A stretch of 64,000 nucleotides of DNA from Bradyrhizobium sp. CSA112 (GTDB taxonomy: Bacteria > Pseudomonadota > Alphaproteobacteria > Rhizobiales > Xanthobacteraceae), in NCBI RefSeq assembly GCF_029051645.1, contig NZ_JAACFS010000001.1, positions 620,001 to 684,000 of the forward strand. The letters are read 5' to 3'. The notes under the pieces are model-generated. The model ran no database searches. It was not told the origin of the DNA and saw only the letters and a list, made by a program, of their open reading frames with translations. Both the position numbers and the translations under genes were made by a program. Shown in pieces: positions 1 through 8,961 of this stretch (the first letter of the stretch is position 1; every line of letters begins with the position of its first letter).

Positions 1-121
1 TTGCGAGCGGCCATAACAAAAGCGAAATCGGCTTTTGCCGCAAGGGCTTGTCAGGACTACCGGAAATCTAACTAGCGGTGGGCCGAAGGCCTGTGTATAA
101 CCCGGCCTTCACAATCGCTTG

Positions 122-153
122 CCCGGCTACGCCGAAGGCTTCGCCGGGTTTTT
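122..153 (+). terminator. Rho-independent terminator of an upstream unit
   Basis: The arms CCCGGC and GCCGGG enclose a GC-rich inner stem (GCC/GGC) and are followed by five T. It lies before the DAHP synthase gene, so it probably ends a transcript that begins left of the window. A second GC-rich inverted repeat (CCGCC/GGCGG, about 163-188) follows without a T run. No gene is visible in bases 1-221. Confidence 0.65.
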
Positions 154-221
154 CAATTCCCTGTCCGCCGAAGCTTTAGCGAAGGCGGATAAGTAGCGGT
201 TTTTGCTCAGGAGTTAACGTC

Positions 222-1610
222 ATGTCCGAGCGGTGGACGCCCGATAGCTGGCGCGCCAAGCCGGTGCTGCAAGTGCCCGATTATCCCGATGCCAAGGCAT
301 TGGCCGACGTCGAGGCGCAGCTCGCCACGTTTCCCCCGCTGGTGTTCGCCGGCGAAGCCCGCAACCTGAAAAAGGCGCTGGCCCGGGTCTCCTCGGGCGA
401 AGCCTTCCTGCTGCAGGGCGGCGACTGCGCCGAGAGTTTTGCCGAGCACGGCGCCAACAACATCCGCGACTTCTTCCGCGTCCTGCTTCAGATGGCCGTG
501 GTCCTCACCTATGCCGGCGCGCTGCCGGTGGTGAAGGTCGGCCGCATCGCCGGGCAGTTCGCAAAACCGCGCTCGTCGAATACGGAAAAGGTTGGTGGCG
601 TCGAGCTGCCGAGCTACCGCGGCGACATCATCAACGACATCGCCTTCACCCCCGAGGCGCGCATCCCCGATCCGCAGCGCCAGTTGATGGCGTACCGGCA
701 GTCGGCGGCGACGCTGAACCTGCTCCGCGCGTTCGCGACCGGCGGTTTCGCCAATCTCGGCAGCGTGCATCAGTGGATGCTCGGCTTCCTCAAGGATTCC
801 CCGCAGTCGCGGCGGTACAAGGAGCTGGCGGACCGTATCTCGGACGCGCTGAATTTCATGCGCGCCTGCGGCCTTGATCTCGAAAGCCACCCCGAACTGC
901 GCGCCACCGATTTCTACACCAGCCACGAGGCGCTGCTGCTCGGCTACGAGCAGGCGATGACGCGGGTCGATTCCACGACCGGCGACTGGTACGCGACCTC
1001 GGGCCACATGATCTGGATCGGCGATCGCACCCGCCAGCTCGATCACGGCCATGTCGAATATTTCCGTGGCATCAAGAACCCGATTGGGCTGAAATGCGGT
1101 CCCTCGCTGAAGCCGGATGAGCTGTTGAAGCTGATCGACATCCTCAATCCCGACAACGAGCCCGGACGGCTGACGCTGATCAACCGTTTCGGCTCCGACA
1201 AGGTCGGCGATCACCTCGCGCCGCTGATCCGCGCGGTGCAGCGGGAAGGGCGGGTCGTGGTCTGGTCCTGCGATCCCATGCACGGCAACACGATCACCTC
1301 GACCTCGGGATACAAGACCCGTCCGTTCGACCGGGTGTTGTCGGAGGTGAAATCGTTCTTCGCCATCCATGCGGCGGAGGGGACGCATGCCGGCGGCGTG
1401 CACCTGGAAATGACCGGGCAGGACGTCACCGAATGCATCGGCGGCGCGCGCGCCATCACCGACGAGGATCTCAACGACCGCTATCACACGGTCTGCGATC
1501 CCCGTCTCAACGCCGAACAATCGATCGATCTGGCTTTCCTGATCGCCGAACTGCTGAAGCAGGAACGCGCCGGCAAGGAAAAGCCGATGCCGGCCGCAGC
1601 GGGACTCTGA
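222..1610 (+). CDS. Class II 3-deoxy-7-phosphoheptulonate (DAHP) synthase
   Basis: This enzyme condenses phosphoenolpyruvate with erythrose 4-phosphate, the first step of the shikimate pathway to aromatic amino acids. The 462 residues match the usual length of the plant-type (class II) family. The family block [12 protein letters not shown] lies near residue 67, and the second half carries [14 protein letters not shown] and the [17 protein letters not shown] block expected around the metal and substrate site. The ATG at 222 follows AGGAG at a good distance. The gene is followed after 1 nt by dgkA, so the two may be co-transcribed. Family assignment is secure; allosteric control cannot be read from sequence. 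Confidence 0.96.
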   Translation: MSERWTPDSWRAKPVLQVPDYPDAKALADVEAQLATFPPLVFAGEARNLKKALARVSSGEAFLLQGGDCAESFAEHGANNIRDFFRVLLQMAVVLTYAGALPVVKVGRIAGQFAKPRSSNTEKVGGVELPSYRGDIINDIAFTPEARIPDPQRQLMAYRQSAATLNLLRAFATGGFANLGSVHQWMLGFLKDSPQSRRYKELADRISDALNFMRACGLDLESHPELRATDFYTSHEALLLGYEQAMTRVDSTTGDWYATSGHMIWIGDRTRQLDHGHVEYFRGIKNPIGLKCGPSLKPDELLKLIDILNPDNEPGRLTLINRFGSDKVGDHLAPLIRAVQREGRVVVWSCDPMHGNTITSTSGYKTRPFDRVLSEVKSFFAIHAAEGTHAGGVHLEMTGQDVTECIGGARAITDEDLNDRYHTVCDPRLNAEQSIDLAFLIAELLKQERAGKEKPMPAAAGL

Positions 1611-1611
1611 T

Positions 1612-1965
1612 TTGCTGCGACTCTGGCGGGCCACGATCAACACGCGTAACGGCCTCGCTTTTGCGATCCGCTCGGAGCAGGCCGTCCGCGAGGAACTGTT
1701 CGCATTGGTTCTGTCGGTACCGCTGGCCTGGCTGATCGGCACGACCACGATGCGCCGCGTGGAACTGGTCGCGGCCGTCGCCTTTGTCCTGGTGGTCGAG
1801 CTGCTCAACACCGCGATCGAGAAGCTCGCCGACCGCCTGACCACCGAGCACGACCAGAAGATCGGCCAGGTCAAGGACATGGGGTCGGCAGCGGTCGGCG
1901 TGGCGCTGTTGATGGCCGGCCTGTTCTGGCTGTTCGCCCTCGCGGAACGCATGGGCGCGATCTAA
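1612..1965 (+). CDS. dgkA: Diacylglycerol kinase (DgkA family)
   Basis: A small integral inner-membrane kinase that phosphorylates diacylglycerol and so recycles it into phospholipid synthesis. The 117 residues have the typical size and three hydrophobic segments. The family core ELLNTAIEKLADR, followed by a DMGSAAV block, contains the conserved Glu, Asn and Asp of the active site. Translation appears to start at a TTG one base after the DAHP synthase stop, which suggests coupling. No better ATG keeps the conserved N-terminal RATINTRNGL block. Confidence 0.9.
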   Translation: MLRLWRATINTRNGLAFAIRSEQAVREELFALVLSVPLAWLIGTTTMRRVELVAAVAFVLVVELLNTAIEKLADRLTTEHDQKIGQVKDMGSAAVGVALLMAGLFWLFALAERMGAI

Positions 1966-2009
1966 AGCGAGCATTTGCAGTTTGCTCTTGTGCAAGGCAC
2001 CATCGCCCC

Positions 2010-3758
2010 ATGACCAACACCTTCAAGATCACGCTGGCGCAGTTGAACCCGACGGTCGGCGACGTCACGGGAAATGCCGCCAAGGCACGCGCCGCGCGGG
2101 ACAAGGCGAAGGCCGACGGCGCCGATCTCCTGGTGTTGCCCGAATTGTTCATCTGCGGTTATCCGCCGGAAGACCTGGTGCTCAAGCCGGCGTTCCAGGC
2201 GGCCTGCCGCGCGGCTGTCGAGGAACTGGCGCGGGAGACGGCAGGCGGCGGTCCGGCTGTCCTGATCGGCACGCCCTGGGTCGAGGACGGCAAGCTCTAT
2301 AATGCCTGCGCGCTGCTCGATCAGGGCCGTATCGCCGCCCTTCGTTTCAAGGCCAACCTGCCGAATTACGGCGTGTTCGACGAGAAGCGGCTGTTCGCGC
2401 GTGGTCCGGCAGCGGGTCCGGTGACCGTTAGGGGCATCCGGGTCGGCGTTCCCATCTGCGAGGACATCTGGCTCGAAGAATCGGAGGAGTACGAAAACGT
2501 CGTCGAGTGCCTCGCCGAGACCGGCGCGGAAATCCTGGTGGTGCCGAACGGCTCGCCCTATGCGCGCGACAAGAACGACCTCCGGCTGTCGATCGCGGTG
2601 GCCCGCGTCACCGAGAGCGGCCTGCCGCTGGTCTATCTCAACCAGATCGGCGGGCAGGACGAACTGGTGTTCGACGGCGCGTCGTTCGCGCTCAACGCCG
2701 ATCTCTCGGTGGCGGCGCAGTTGCCGGCATTCGAAGAGAGCATCGTCACGCTGCGCTGGACCAAGGGCACCGACGGCTGGCGCTGTTCCGGGCCAGTGGT
2801 GCCGCTGGTCGAGGGCGACAAGGGCGATTACGCCGCCTGCGTGCTGGGCCTGCGCGATTACGTCCGCAAGAACGGATTTCCGGGTGTGCTGCTCGGCATC
2901 TCCGGCGGCATCGATTCCGCGCTGTGCGCGGCGATTGCGGTCGATGCGCTCGGCGCCGACCAGGTCCGCGGCGTGATGCTTCCGTTCCGGTTCACGGCGC
3001 AGGTCTCGCTCGACGATGCCGCCAAGCTCGCGAAAGCGCTTGGCATCCGCTACGAGGTGCTGCCGATTGCCGACGCCGTCAACGGCTTCGAAAAAATCCT
3101 GTCCGGCCCGTTCGCCGGCCTGCCGCGCGATATCACCGAGGAAAACCTGCAGGCGCGCGCCCGCGGCACGCTGCTGATGGCGATCTCGAACAAGACCGGC
3201 GCGATGGTGGTGACGACCGGCAACAAGTCGGAAATGTCGGTCGGCTACGCCACGCTCTACGGCGACATGAACGGCGGCTTCAATCCGATCAAGGACATCT
3301 ACAAGACCGAAGTGTTCCGCCTCTCGAGCCTGCGCAACGAGTGGAAGCCGGACGGCGCACTTGGTCCGTCCGGGGAAGTCATTCCGGCCAATATCATCAC
3401 CCGGCCGCCGACGGCGGAGTTGCGCGAGAACCAGACCGACCAGGATTCGCTGCCGCCCTATGAAATGCTGGATGCGATCCTCGAACGGTTGGTGGAGCGC
3501 GAGGAACCGCTGGCCACGATCATCGCGGCCGGTTTCCCGGCCGAAATGGTGACGCGGATCGACCGGCTGCTCAACGTTGCCGAATACAAGCGGCGGCAGG
3601 CGGCGCCGGGCGTCAAGGTGACGGAAAAGAACTTTGGCCGCGACCGCCGCTATCCCATCACCAACCGCTTCCGCGACAACGGCAACGCACTGCCCGCGCC
3701 CGACGTGAAGCTGGTCGCGCGCGCCGGCCGCGCCTCGGCGGACGTATTTGACGGATAA
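2010..3758 (+). CDS. nadE: Glutamine-dependent NAD+ synthetase
   Basis: Makes NAD+ from deamido-NAD+ with ATP and glutamine. It has the two expected domains. The N-terminal nitrilase-type glutaminase has its Glu in LPELFICGYPPEDL, its Lys in KANLPNYGVFDE and its Cys in VPICEDIW (about residue 150). The C-terminal synthetase has the ATP P-loop ISGGIDSALCA (about residue 297). At 582 residues it is slightly longer than many bacterial homologues but intact. It sits 44 bp after dgkA in the same direction and converges on the cytochrome oxidase operon. Confidence 0.96.
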   Translation: MTNTFKITLAQLNPTVGDVTGNAAKARAARDKAKADGADLLVLPELFICGYPPEDLVLKPAFQAACRAAVEELARETAGGGPAVLIGTPWVEDGKLYNACALLDQGRIAALRFKANLPNYGVFDEKRLFARGPAAGPVTVRGIRVGVPICEDIWLEESEEYENVVECLAETGAEILVVPNGSPYARDKNDLRLSIAVARVTESGLPLVYLNQIGGQDELVFDGASFALNADLSVAAQLPAFEESIVTLRWTKGTDGWRCSGPVVPLVEGDKGDYAACVLGLRDYVRKNGFPGVLLGISGGIDSALCAAIAVDALGADQVRGVMLPFRFTAQVSLDDAAKLAKALGIRYEVLPIADAVNGFEKILSGPFAGLPRDITEENLQARARGTLLMAISNKTGAMVVTTGNKSEMSVGYATLYGDMNGGFNPIKDIYKTEVFRLSSLRNEWKPDGALGPSGEVIPANIITRPPTAELRENQTDQDSLPPYEMLDAILERLVEREEPLATIIAAGFPAEMVTRIDRLLNVAEYKRRQAAPGVKVTEKNFGRDRRYPITNRFRDNGNALPAPDVKLVARAGRASADVFDG

Positions 3759-3781
3759 ACTCTAGTCCAGCGAATGGATGA

Positions 3782-3806
3782 TTTCCCGATAGGCTGCTTC
3801 GGGAAA
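3782..3806. terminator. Possible hairpin between convergent nadE and cox operon
   Basis: TTTCCCG and CGGGAAA form a 7-bp stem around an 11-nt loop, in the short gap between the nadE stop and the last cox gene. No strong T run follows on either strand, so the terminator role is inferred from position. Confidence 0.35.
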
Positions 3807-3866
3807 CGCCTTAGCGTGCGCGTCCGGACGTTTCCCAATGCCCCTTCTGGTGCAAGGCCGCAGCAC

Positions 3867-4268
3867 TCAAGTCGGCGCCGCGAAGGACAGGACCCGGATG
3901 AGGTGCGTGTACTCGGATTCGAACACCATGATGGCCACGAACACCAGCACCAGAACCGGAGGCAGCAGGATGGCATAGCTGAGCGCCAGCCGCTCCCAGG
4001 CCATGTGCATGAATACGGCGACGATCAAGCCGGCCTTCAGCACCATGAACAGCAGGATCAGCGACCATCTGAGATAACCCTGGAGGCCAAAGTAGTCGAC
4101 GAGATAGGAGAAGGTGCTGAGGACGAACAACCATCCCCAGACCACGAGATAGAGCTTGATCGGGTGCTGCTGCCCCTCTACGTGCACGGCTCCTGATACA
4201 GCTGCGTCAGGCACATGGGCGTGTAGCTGTTGTCGTCGACCTTCTAATTGCAGTGCTGCTTCTGTCAT
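3867..4268 (-). CDS. Cytochrome c oxidase subunit IV-like small membrane protein
   Basis: Last gene of the minus-strand oxidase operon. It encodes 133 residues with a soluble N-terminal stretch of about 35 residues and then three hydrophobic segments (starting near LYLVVWGWLFVLSTF, WSLILLFMVLKAGLIV and AILLPPVLVLVFVAIMVF). This is the architecture of the prokaryotic COX4 / CyoD-like family, which stabilises the heme-copper oxidase and carries no cofactor. It starts 9 nt after the subunit III stop. Assignment rests on topology and context, as this family is poorly conserved. Confidence 0.85.
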   Translation of the reverse strand: MTEAALQLEGRRQQLHAHVPDAAVSGAVHVEGQQHPIKLYLVVWGWLFVLSTFSYLVDYFGLQGYLRWSLILLFMVLKAGLIVAVFMHMAWERLALSYAILLPPVLVLVFVAIMVFESEYTHLIRVLSFAAPT

Positions 4269-4277
4269 GTGCCGGCC

Positions 4278-5000
4278 TCACCAAAGGTAAAAAAAGGCGA
4301 AGATGAAAACCCACACAAGATCGACGAAGTGCCAGTACAGGCCCATTATTTCGACGATCTCGTAATTCCCCTTCCGGCTCGTGAAGAAGCCGCGGCGCCC
4401 GTGATCGAAATCTCCGCGCCAAACCTTTCGCGCGATAGCGACCAGGAAGATCACGCCGAACGTCACGTGGGTGCCGTGGAACCCTGTGATCATGAAAAAG
4501 CTGGAGCCGAACTGCGCCGCGCCCCACGGGTTTTCCCAGGGCCGCACGCCCTCCATGATCAGCTTGGTCCATTCGAAGGCCTGCATTCCGACGAACGTTG
4601 CGCCAAGCGCCGCCGTGACCAGCATCAACACTGCGGTTTTGACGCGATCGCGGCGGTAACCGAAGTTGACGGCCATCGCCATGGTCCCGCTGCTGCTGAT
4701 CAGGATGAAGGTCATGATGGCGATCAGGATGAGGGGGATATGTTGCCCCGCAATCTCGAGAGCGAATACCTCACTCGGATTCGGCCACGGCACGGTCGTG
4801 GACATTCGCGCCGTCATGTAGGACAGCAGAAAACAACTGAAGATGAAGGTGTCGCTGAGGAGGAAGATCCACATCATGGCCTTCCCCCAGGAGACATTCT
4901 TGAAAGCGCGCTGATCCGACGACCAGTCGGCAGCGATGCCCTTCCAGCCGGCAGTCTGCGCAGGCGATTTTTCACGGTTTGTCAGCGCCGTCTCTGCCAT
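4278..5000 (-). CDS. ctaE: Cytochrome c oxidase subunit III
   Basis: Integral membrane subunit of the heme-copper oxidase. The 240 residues contain about six to seven transmembrane segments, the subunit III blocks MQAFEWTKLI and FFMITGFHGTHVTFGVIFL, and the terminal YWHFVDLVWVFIF typical of COX3. The ATG follows GGGAGA. It is the second subunit III homologue in this operon, 11 nt after the first. Of the two it is the more canonical, since it has the conserved HFVDLVWVF end. Confidence 0.92.
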   Translation of the reverse strand: MAETALTNREKSPAQTAGWKGIAADWSSDQRAFKNVSWGKAMMWIFLLSDTFIFSCFLLSYMTARMSTTVPWPNPSEVFALEIAGQHIPLILIAIMTFILISSSGTMAMAVNFGYRRDRVKTAVLMLVTAALGATFVGMQAFEWTKLIMEGVRPWENPWGAAQFGSSFFMITGFHGTHVTFGVIFLVAIARKVWRGDFDHGRRGFFTSRKGNYEIVEIMGLYWHFVDLVWVFIFAFFYLW

Positions 5001-5011
5001 CTGGTCTCTCC

Positions 5012-5716
5012 CTAGCTGAGCAGCCGGCGACAGATGTCGACGAAATCGTCTGTCCAGCCCGTCAACAGGCCAAGCAAAACCAGCCAGACCAACAGCAGGA
5101 AATGCCAGTAGATGGTGCAGAGCTCCACACTCAGGCGCACCTGGGGCATCTCAGCGCCACGCCACACCTTGGCTGTCGTTCTGCCCAGGGCCACCAGACC
5201 GCCCATCAGGTGCAGGCCGTGCGCCGCGGTGATCATGTAGAAAAAGGAATTGGCCGGATTTGACGCCACGAAATAGCCCGCGGCCCTCAACTGTTGCCAC
5301 GCCAGCAGTTGCCCGACCAGGAATATAACGGCGGAGGCTCCCCCCGCGCAGAGGCCGACGATTACACCGTCCATACTGTTCCGGTGCGCGGCCACGTATG
5401 CCCATTGCAGCGCGACGCTGCTCACGACCAGGACGCCGGTGTTGAACCACAGCAGCCCCGGTACGGGCAGCGCCCGCCAGTCCACCATGTTCATGCGCAT
5501 GGAATAAGCGCTCATGAAAAGTGCGAACAACGAACTGGCGACAGCGAGAAACACTCCCAGTCCGATCTTCGCTGCCGGCAAGGTCATTGCTCCCGTGCCA
5601 GGGAAGCGATCGATCGAACCTTCCTCCAGCCAGGGTTTGGCTGTGAGCCGTTGCTGCGCGAGCCACCATCCGATGATGACCGCTATCACAACCATAAACA
5701 GGATGATTGCGCTCAT
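5012..5716 (-). CDS. Second cytochrome c oxidase subunit III-like protein
   Basis: A 234-residue membrane protein with about seven hydrophobic segments. It contains the COX3-type blocks FFYMITAAHGLHLMGGLVAL and YWHFLLLVWLVLLGLLTGW. Its N-terminal helix is followed by a hydrophilic loop (LTAKPWLEEGSIDRFPGTG), which differs from the neighbouring subunit III. Its ATG overlaps the subunit I stop as ATGA, so translation is coupled. Two unequal subunit III genes in one operon recall the alternative coxMNOP oxidase operon described in Bradyrhizobium japonicum; I infer a relation from order only. Confidence 0.87.
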   Translation of the reverse strand: MSAIILFMVVIAVIIGWWLAQQRLTAKPWLEEGSIDRFPGTGAMTLPAAKIGLGVFLAVASSLFALFMSAYSMRMNMVDWRALPVPGLLWFNTGVLVVSSVALQWAYVAAHRNSMDGVIVGLCAGGASAVIFLVGQLLAWQQLRAAGYFVASNPANSFFYMITAAHGLHLMGGLVALGRTTAKVWRGAEMPQVRLSVELCTIYWHFLLLVWLVLLGLLTGWTDDFVDICRRLLS

Positions 5717-7491
5717 GGCGCAGCTTCCTGAACGGCCCGTGTCGGTCGCGGCGGCTGGTTCTGCGGAATGAAGTCCTGCTCAGCGCCTGGCACGCTGTAG
5801 TCATACGCCCAGCGATAAACCACCGGGAGCTCCTTGCCCCAGTTGCCGTGTCCGGGCGGGGTCTCCGGCGTCTGCCACTCCAGTGTTGTCGCCCGCCACG
5901 GATTGCCGCCGGAAGGCCTGCCCTTGAAATAGCTCCAGACAAGATTGAACAGGAACACCATCTGGGCGAAGCCCACCATCAAGGCCATCACGGTGATAAA
6001 GGCATTGAGCGTGTGGGTCGATGACGGGATGAACGCCGCTTCGCCGATCTCGTGGTAGCGGCGCGGAACTCCGAGCAGCCCAATGTAATGCATCGGGAAG
6101 AAGATCAGATAGGCGCCGAGGAACGTTACCCAGAAGTGGAACTTGCCCATCCAATCATCCAGCATCCGTCCCGTTACCTTGGGGTACCAATGATAGATCG
6201 CGCCCAGCACAACCATGATCGGCGCCACGCCCATCACCATATGGAAATGCGCGACGACGAACATGGTATCCGAGAGCGGGACATCCACGACGACGTTGCC
6301 GAGGAAGAGGCCGGTGAGCCCGCCGTTCACGAACGTGATGATAAAGCCGAGGGCGAACAACATCGGGACCGTGAGATGAATGTCGCCGCGCCACAGGGTT
6401 AGCACCCAGTTGTAGACCTTGATGGCGGTCGGGATGGCGATGATGAGCGTCGTCGTAGCGAAGAAGAACCCGAAATGCGGGTGCATGCCGCTCACATACA
6501 TGTGGTGCGCCCATACGATGAAGCTGAGCGCACCGATCGCCACGATGGCCCAGACCATCATGCGATAGCCGAAGATGTTCTTTCGCGCATGGGTGCTGAT
6601 CAGATCGGAAACGATCCCGAAGGCGGGCAGGGCAACGATGTAGACTTCGGGATGGCCGAAGAACCAGAACAGGTGCTGGAACAGGATCGGGCTGCCGCCG
6701 CCATACTTCATCTGCTGCCCCATCTCGACGAGGGCGGGCATGAAGAAGCTGGTTCCCAGCACGCGGTCGAACAGCATCATGACAGAGGCGACGAACAGCG
6801 CCGGGAAAGCCAACAACGCCATCACCGTGGCCGTGAAGATGCCCCACACCGTCAGCGGCATGCGCATCAGCGTCATGCCGCGGGTGCGCGCCTGCAGCAC
6901 CGTCACCACATAGTTCAGCCCGCCCATGGTGAAGCCGATGATGAACAGGATCAGCGAGGACAGCATCAGAATGATGCCCCAATCCTGCCCGGGGGTGCCG
7001 GAGAGAATCGCCTGCGGCGGGTACAGCGTCCAGCCAGCGCCGGTTGGCCCGCCGGGCACGAAGAAGGTTGACGCCAGCACCAGCACTGCGAGCAGGTAGA
7101 CCCAGTAGCTCAGCATGTTCACATAGGGGAAGACCATGTCCCGGGCGCCGACCATCAGCGGGATCAGGTAGTTGCCGAAGCCTCCCAGGAACAACGCTGT
7201 CAGCAGGTAGATCACCATGATCATGCCGTGCATGGTGATGAACTGGAGATATTGATTTGCATCGATAAAGGAGAACGTGCCGGGAAATCCCAACTGCAGC
7301 CGCATCAGCCACGACAGCACCAAAGCTACCAGCCCGATTGCCGTCGCTGTGAGCGAGTACTGGATGGCGATGACTTTGGCGTCCTGCGAAAAGACGTACT
7401 GCGTCCACCAGCTTTTGGGATGATAGAGTTCAACCTCCGGCACTTCGGCAGGCGGAACGTCTGCGATTCTGTCATACGGGACATCGACCAT
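5713..7491 (-). CDS. ctaD: Cytochrome c oxidase subunit I
   Basis: Catalytic heme-copper subunit that reduces O2 and pumps protons. It has 12 or more membrane segments. FWFFGHPEVYIVALP holds the Glu of the D channel and the CuB His-Tyr pair. WAHHM supplies further CuB histidines. PTAIKVYNW carries the K-channel Lys. HFHMVMG carries the heme a and a3 histidines. GARDMVFPYVN retains the D-channel entrance Asp and an Asn. An AGGAGGTG ribosome site 6 nt before the ATG at 7491 fixes this start (592 residues); an in-frame ATG at 7518 is less likely. The stop overlaps the next gene (ATGA). Confidence 0.95.
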   Translation of the reverse strand: MVDVPYDRIADVPPAEVPEVELYHPKSWWTQYVFSQDAKVIAIQYSLTATAIGLVALVLSWLMRLQLGFPGTFSFIDANQYLQFITMHGMIMVIYLLTALFLGGFGNYLIPLMVGARDMVFPYVNMLSYWVYLLAVLVLASTFFVPGGPTGAGWTLYPPQAILSGTPGQDWGIILMLSSLILFIIGFTMGGLNYVVTVLQARTRGMTLMRMPLTVWGIFTATVMALLAFPALFVASVMMLFDRVLGTSFFMPALVEMGQQMKYGGGSPILFQHLFWFFGHPEVYIVALPAFGIVSDLISTHARKNIFGYRMMVWAIVAIGALSFIVWAHHMYVSGMHPHFGFFFATTTLIIAIPTAIKVYNWVLTLWRGDIHLTVPMLFALGFIITFVNGGLTGLFLGNVVVDVPLSDTMFVVAHFHMVMGVAPIMVVLGAIYHWYPKVTGRMLDDWMGKFHFWVTFLGAYLIFFPMHYIGLLGVPRRYHEIGEAAFIPSSTHTLNAFITVMALMVGFAQMVFLFNLVWSYFKGRPSGGNPWRATTLEWQTPETPPGHGNWGKELPVVYRWAYDYSVPGAEQDFIPQNQPPRPTRAVQEAAP

Positions 7492-7572
7492 CGAAGACAC
7501 CTCCTCGGTCGTTTCCATAAGGCGGGCGATGAGTTGGTTTCACGCGCCCAGTTTTTCTTGCAACGGCATTTC

Positions 7573-8406
7573 TTACTTGCCGCTGGATTCGTACGTAGCC
7601 CTCATAACGGCGCTTCGGCCTGACAATTCTGCATACGTCTTCTGCTTCTCCAGCCAGGCCTTATAGTCATTCTCTTCTTCGACGATAACCTTGGAGCGCA
7701 TTTGCGCGTGCGCTGCGCCGCACAACTCGGCGCAGAGAACATCGAACGTTCCGGTTCGGATCGGGGTCATCCAGAAATAGGTGACCATGCCCGGGACCAT
7801 GTCCATCTTGGCTCGGAACTCGGGCACATAGAAATCGTGCAGGACATCGAGGGAGCGGAGCAAAACCTTGACCGGCTTCCCGACGGGGAGATGCAAGTCT
7901 TCACTTGCAACGACGACGTCGTCTTGCCCATGCTGATCGTCAGGGTTTAAGCCCATTGGGTTCTCGGAGCTGACGTGGCGGACATCGGTCGTGCCCATCC
8001 GGCCATCCTTGCCGGGGAGACGGTAGTTCCAGCTCCATTGCTGGCCCATAACCTCGATCTCGGTAGCGTCGGCCGGAACCGTGACGAACTGGTGCCAGAC
8101 CACCAAGCCGGGCGCCAACATGGCTCCAACGCCGATCGCAGTTCCGATCGTGAGCCACCACTCGAGCTTCTTGTTTTCCGGATTGTAGTGTGCCTGCCTT
8201 CCTTCCTTGTGGTGAAAGCGGAGGACGCAATAGGCCATGAATGCGATCACCGCGAAGAAGACGACGCCGGTGATCCAGAAGGTGATGCTGATGGTGTGGT
8301 CGATGTAGCTCCAATTGGTGGCGATCGGCGTCCACCACCACGGGCTGTAGATGTGAAACAGCACCGAGCCGACTGCGATTAACAGCAGTATGATAGCGAC
8401 AACCAT
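7573..8406 (-). CDS. coxB: Cytochrome c oxidase subunit II (CuA type)
   Basis: Accepts electrons from cytochrome c at a binuclear CuA centre on the periplasmic side. There are two N-terminal membrane helices (about 1-20 and 40-62), then a third hydrophobic stretch near residue 90, and a cupredoxin domain. The CuA ligands are visible: H190 (VLHDFYVPEF) and C225, E227, C229, H233 and M236 in CAELCGAAHAQM. There is no C-terminal CXXCH, so this is not a caa3-type fused subunit. An AAGGAGG ribosome site lies upstream of the ATG at 8406. First gene of the five-gene operon, 81 bp before subunit I. Confidence 0.94.
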   Translation of the reverse strand: MVVAIILLLIAVGSVLFHIYSPWWWTPIATNWSYIDHTISITFWITGVVFFAVIAFMAYCVLRFHHKEGRQAHYNPENKKLEWWLTIGTAIGVGAMLAPGLVVWHQFVTVPADATEIEVMGQQWSWNYRLPGKDGRMGTTDVRHVSSENPMGLNPDDQHGQDDVVVASEDLHLPVGKPVKVLLRSLDVLHDFYVPEFRAKMDMVPGMVTYFWMTPIRTGTFDVLCAELCGAAHAQMRSKVIVEEENDYKAWLEKQKTYAELSGRSAVMRATYESSGK

Positions 8407-8961
8407 CCCTCATTCCTCCTTGCCACCAAAGGCAATGGAGACGAACTAAAGGGCGGAGCTTACACCTGTCTCGATGGCCGACTTCACATGCGCCATCGCA
8501 GTGTGTCTTGCCTCGCCCATGTGATCGGTCGCGACATCTAAACGTGGCACGGAGCACACGTACGACCGCTAATCATCGGAACCGGGCGTCAGAAACTAAG
8601 GATGGTACGCGTCGAGCCGCGCGTCAATAGAGCAATGTCAATAGAACAATAGAGAACTATGCCCCTTCGGCGGTGCGCCAGACTGGTGGCGCCAGCCGGC
8701 GAGCATCAGCCGGCACCATCGGTTGATAATGACGCAACGCACCAAATGGCCGTACGCGTGCGCAATTCACCCCAACCGTTGCCGTCCAACTCCAATCGCG
8801 CTAAACTTATTGGGTAAGTCGCGACAAGTTTCGTCCGGCTAAGCTCCTTTCGTTGCACTTGGCCGTACTCGGCTCGACCGCGACTCTCGCACATCAGGGC
8901 GGAGACGCGTGGGTTGCGGCGCGTCATTTTGACCGCCGTAACAGCACGAGAGGGTGTGTCC
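8407..8961. other. Divergent intergenic region, coxB / DUF2189 gene
   Basis: About 555 bp without a convincing gene. It must hold promoters for the leftward oxidase operon and the rightward membrane protein gene. The only pattern I see is three copies of CAATAGA-like words (8624-8630, 8638-8644, 8646-8652). No palindrome typical of FNR/FixK sites (TTG-N8-CAA) is obvious. Confidence 0.4.

Noticed and set aside
207..1952. Long open frame antisense to the DAHP synthase and DgkA genes (581 codons)
   Set aside because: It mirrors two well-supported genes, has Arg/Asp/Gly-rich shadow composition and no recognisable domain.
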